This document shows positions 4,971 to 7,720 of a DNA stretch of 7,720 nt, one piece after another (position 1 is the first letter of the stretch; every line of letters starts with the position of its first letter). The DNA lies in assembly GCA_022571175.1 (NCBI GenBank), contig JACZYI010000081.1, positions 1 through 7,720 of the forward strand, given 5' to 3'. Position numbers and translations under genes: made by a program. The notes beneath the pieces are model-generated. The model was not told where the DNA came from. It was given only the letters and a program-made list of their open reading frames with translations, and did not search any database. Origin of the DNA: Pseudomonadota bacterium (GTDB taxonomy: Bacteria > Pseudomonadota > Alphaproteobacteria > Sphingomonadales > SMXR01).

Positions 4971-7720
4971 TTAGTCAGTTTTGTCGCCGGAAGCATCATA
5001 AGCCTCAAGAATTTCAAGTCCCAGTTCGTTGGCCCCGGCTCTCAGTGGCTCAATGGTTTCGGAATAAAAACCCGCGACTATTTCCAGGGCTTCATCAAGG
5101 CGTCTTTGCGCTTCCTCCATAGCAATCAAAGCATTGGGTGTTGGAGCACCATGAACCGACCCCAGATAGAAATTGGCCCTGCCAATATAGGGCGCAACCA
5201 TATCTGAACTGTCGGTGAATCCCTGCGACGGGGACTTGGGACGGAACCGCAGCTCCAGTTCCTTCAAACCATCTTCCGCTTCACTAATGGCCTTGATGAA
5301 ATCGCCGTAAGGATCGCTATCATCCTCCTCTTCAGAGTCGGGCAGATCTTCTTTTTTGCGCTCTGCAATCGCTTTCAGTGTCTCAAGTTGAGAATTTGTT
5401 GCGGTTATGGCGCGCAGGGCCGAATTCATATTCTCGGTCAGTTGCAAGACCTCCATCTGGGCGTCAAATTTCGTCTGATAGTCGGCTTGCGATACATCAT
5501 AACGCGGATCAGCCATGACACTGATTTCACTGCTCGATTCATCATCACCAAATTTAAGCGTGATCTGATAGGTACCCGGCACTACTTCCGGTCCGGGACC
5601 TCTGCCTCCAGAGCCACCACTAGCTACAGGCATGGCGCCATCGCGGCGCATATTCCAGACAATCCGATTGATACCCTGATGGATATCTGCCTCAAAACTG
5701 CGGATCATATGGCCATCACTATCGGCGATCTCAATGGTGAGTTTTCCATTGTCTGCTGGTGGTCCATCTTCATCATCGCCTTCATTGGCACTGGCCATGC
5801 GTGCGGCTATCTGACGTGTCCGTTCGGTGTTCTCATCGGGATGAGTGAGATCATCACCACTCATCATGAAAGTAATCATGGCCCCACGCGGTGCGTTTTC
5901 ACCGGTAAAACCGGTTGATCCCGAAAAGCGTGTTGAAGGTGACTGCTTGACCTCATAGGCAATAGCATCGGTAATGGAGAGAATTTTCAGCCGCTGGTCA
6001 AAATCACTTTCGCTCAATCCGCGAAGGGCGCTGTAATCATCGATCACATAGGCAGACCGGCCATGGGTGCCGAGCACCAGATCACTTTCCCTTTCCTGGA
6101 TGGCCAGGTCCATGACCGAAGCAGTGGGCACACCGGCCGTCCATTTGAACCAGTCGTCGCCTGCGTTGAGCGAAACAAAAAGACCAAATTCCGTGCCGAG
6201 GAACAAGAGATCCGGATCCAGATGGTCTTGCTGCATTGAAAGGGCATAGCCGGAGAGGTCCTTGGATGTCAGATTGACCCAGCGGCGACCATAATTTTCC
6301 ACCCGATAGATATAACTGTTCATGTCGCTGCGGCGGTGATTGTCGAACACAACAAAAGCCACCGAAGGGTCGTGGGGGGAGGCTTCAATATGTGGCACCC
6401 AGCTATTGTCGGGAACGCCGCGTGCGCGGCCCTCAACGCTGTCCCAACTCTGGCCACCATCCTGCGTCACATGTGCGACCATCGTCAGAACCGACCCAGA
6501 TGACACCCTCACGAACGGGGCTCGGGGCAATGGCGGTGATAGAGGTGTAATTTTCTGCGGCTGTTACATCGGGCGTCAGTCCTCCGCTCTCTTTATAGGT
6601 TTGCCAGTCCGGATTGTTGGTGGTCAGATCGCCGGAAATAATGGTCCAACTATCACCGCGATTGGTGGATTTATGAACAAATTGGCTACCGTAATAAATA
6701 GTTGAAGAAACAAAGGGATCGATGGCAAAGCCGGCATTCCAGTTGAACCTGAGCTCCACGGCAGGATCCCCGGTCTGCGGAGCAATAAACTGGACTTCGC
6801 CGTTATGTAAATTCCAGCGGTTGAGATTGCCGCCTTGAGACATTGAATAGCCCTGCATGGAATCCTCGGGGTCGGGGACTGAATCGAAACCATCACCAAA
6901 GGAGAGTTCCTGCCAGTGGAAATTGCGGATTCCGGCATTTTCCCAAACCTCAGAGGGTCCGCGCCACGAGCCATTATCCTGCATGCCACCATATATATTA
7001 TAGGGAAGATCATTATCCACATTGATATGATAGAATTGCGAGATTGGCAGATTTTCGATATAGCGCCAGGTCGTGCCCATGTCATAAGTTATGGCCAATC
7101 CACCATCCGTGCCAGCAATCATGTGAGCGGGATTGGTCGGATTGATCCACCAGGCATGCACGTCAATGTGAATGTCGTTTCCGGTAGCGCAACAATTTAT
7201 GGCCGCGACCGGCGAAAAATTCTTACCCCCGTCGTCCGAGCGCGAGGGGCGGCTGGCAATATTATAGACCCGGTTTTCATTTTGAGGATCCACCACCAGT
7301 TCCATGTAATAAAAAGGCCGGTTAGCGATACCAATGTCGTCATTCATGGTGGTCCAGCTTTCACCGCCATCGGTGGAGCGAATAACGGCGCTCCGCTCGG
7401 CTTCCACCAGGGCGTAAATCATATCTTTTTGGCTGGCCGAAGGTGCAATAACGGCCCGGCCCATTTCCCCTTTGGGCAGGCCGTCTTCTTCTGTTTTTTG
7501 TGACCAGTTTTTGCCACTGTCATAGGAAATATAAAGCCCTGATCCTTCACCGCCTGATTTGAAAAAATAGGGCCAGCGACGAAATTCCCACATGGCCGCG
7601 TAGAGCTTGTTGGGGTTGTAGGGGTCTATTTTTATATCGGTGGCCCCGGTTTTTTCATTCACATATAGAATTTTCTGCCAGCTAGTGCCACCGTCGATGG
7701 TCTTGTATATTCCCCGGTCT
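4971..7720 (-). pseudogene. BNR/Asp-box repeat beta-propeller protein (sortilin/VPS10-like 'glycosyl hydrolase' class), frameshifted, N-terminus off the window
   Basis: The reading frame enters from the right edge (first full codon 7719) and runs 414 residues to Gly at 6480-6478. It then continues in another frame from Ala at 6476 for 501 residues to TAA 4973-4971. Nine Asp-box-like motifs cover both parts. Upstream frame: YKTIDGGTSW (5-14), YISYDSGKNW (63-72), IRSTDGGESW (113-122), SRSDDGGKNF (159-168), AITYDMGTTW (209-218), HKSTNRGDSW (349-358). Downstream frame, counted from Ala1: HVTQDGGQSW (2-11), YRVENYGRRW (57-66), FVSLNAGDDW (100-109). LGTHGRSAYVIDD (135-147), typical of the propeller end, follows, then an Ig-like strand domain (GKLTIEIAD, GINRIVWNMRRDG, PGTYQITL; about 244-322) and a helical tail with an acidic stretch near 378-389. 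Relatives of this type are about 1000 residues or more and are usually secreted or periplasmic; the label 'glycosyl hydrolase' is annotation tradition and no catalytic residues can be assigned. If unshifted it would be one gene. Read as is, the first part ends after about 15 extra codons at 6433. It is upstream of the PepSY gene. Confidence 0.85.
6475..6477 (-). other. Frameshift junction in the BNR-repeat gene
   Basis: On the minus strand, bases 6486 to 6471 read GACGATGGTCGCACAT. The upstream frame gives D-D-G-R and then leaves the family pattern (TCDAGWWPELGQR, stop at 6435-6433). The other frame gives A-H-V-T-Q-D-G-G-Q-S-W from 6476. Relatives have, as I recall the family, G-S/T-D-D-G-x-x-H-V-T/S-x-D-G-G here; adding two bases, for instance a second GC, restores that exact length. 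The alternative is one surplus base (C at 6477), which would leave the motif one residue short. Confidence 0.8.

Noticed and set aside
5388..5918. A 176-codon plus-strand frame antisense to the BNR gene
   Set aside because: It is antisense to a well-supported coding sequence and shows no coherent family signature.
6916..7503. A 195-codon plus-strand frame antisense to the BNR gene
   Set aside because: It mirrors a region with three Asp-box motifs on the minus strand; it is rich in Ile, His and Gly as expected of an antisense reading.
1..7720. CRISPR arrays, tRNA or rRNA genes, insertion sequences, phage or defence genes
   Set aside because: No regularly spaced repeats, terminal inverted repeats, transposase motifs or structural-RNA signatures were seen on either strand.

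Overview
The window looks like chromosomal DNA of an alphaproteobacterium with mid-range GC. The evidence is a TadG-like plus two TadE pseudopilin trio of the kind common in that class, a two-HKD cardiolipin synthase, and a LutA-type lactate oxidation subunit. This placement is an inference from protein families. No rRNA or other phylogenetic marker is present, and no genus can be assigned.

Layout from left to right: (1) 1-580, minus strand: the N-terminal 193 residues of a LutA/YkgE-type cysteine-rich Fe-S protein, cut by the left edge. (2) 689-2149, plus strand: a complete cardiolipin synthase, divergent from lutA across a 108-bp spacer. (3) 2260-4410, plus strand: three tightly packed genes, a TadG-like protein with a C-terminal beta-helical domain followed by two TadE-family pseudopilins. 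A short hairpin plus T-run just after the last stop could terminate this operon. (4) 4407-4943, minus strand: a small two-TM PepSY-family membrane protein, tail-to-tail with the last TadE gene and overlapping it by TTAA. (5) 4971-7720, minus strand: about 915 residues of a large Asp-box/BNR-repeat beta-propeller protein of the sortilin/VPS10-like 'glycosyl hydrolase' class. It lies upstream of the PepSY gene in the same apparent operon and is cut by the right edge.

The most notable irregularity is a frameshift in the BNR gene near 6475-6477. Homology-like sequence runs continuously from one frame into another, exactly at an Asp-box motif. Loss of two bases (for example one GC from a GCGC run) explains it neatly, so the gene is a recent pseudogene or the sequence has an error there.

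Functionally, the window joins unrelated housekeeping and envelope modules: lactate catabolism, phospholipid synthesis, a pseudopilin set probably serving a Tad/Flp machine encoded elsewhere, and an envelope propeller/PepSY pair. I see no CRISPR array, tRNA, rRNA, insertion sequence, phage gene or defence gene. There is no gene-free stretch over 300 bases. I found no convincing sign of a new biological system.
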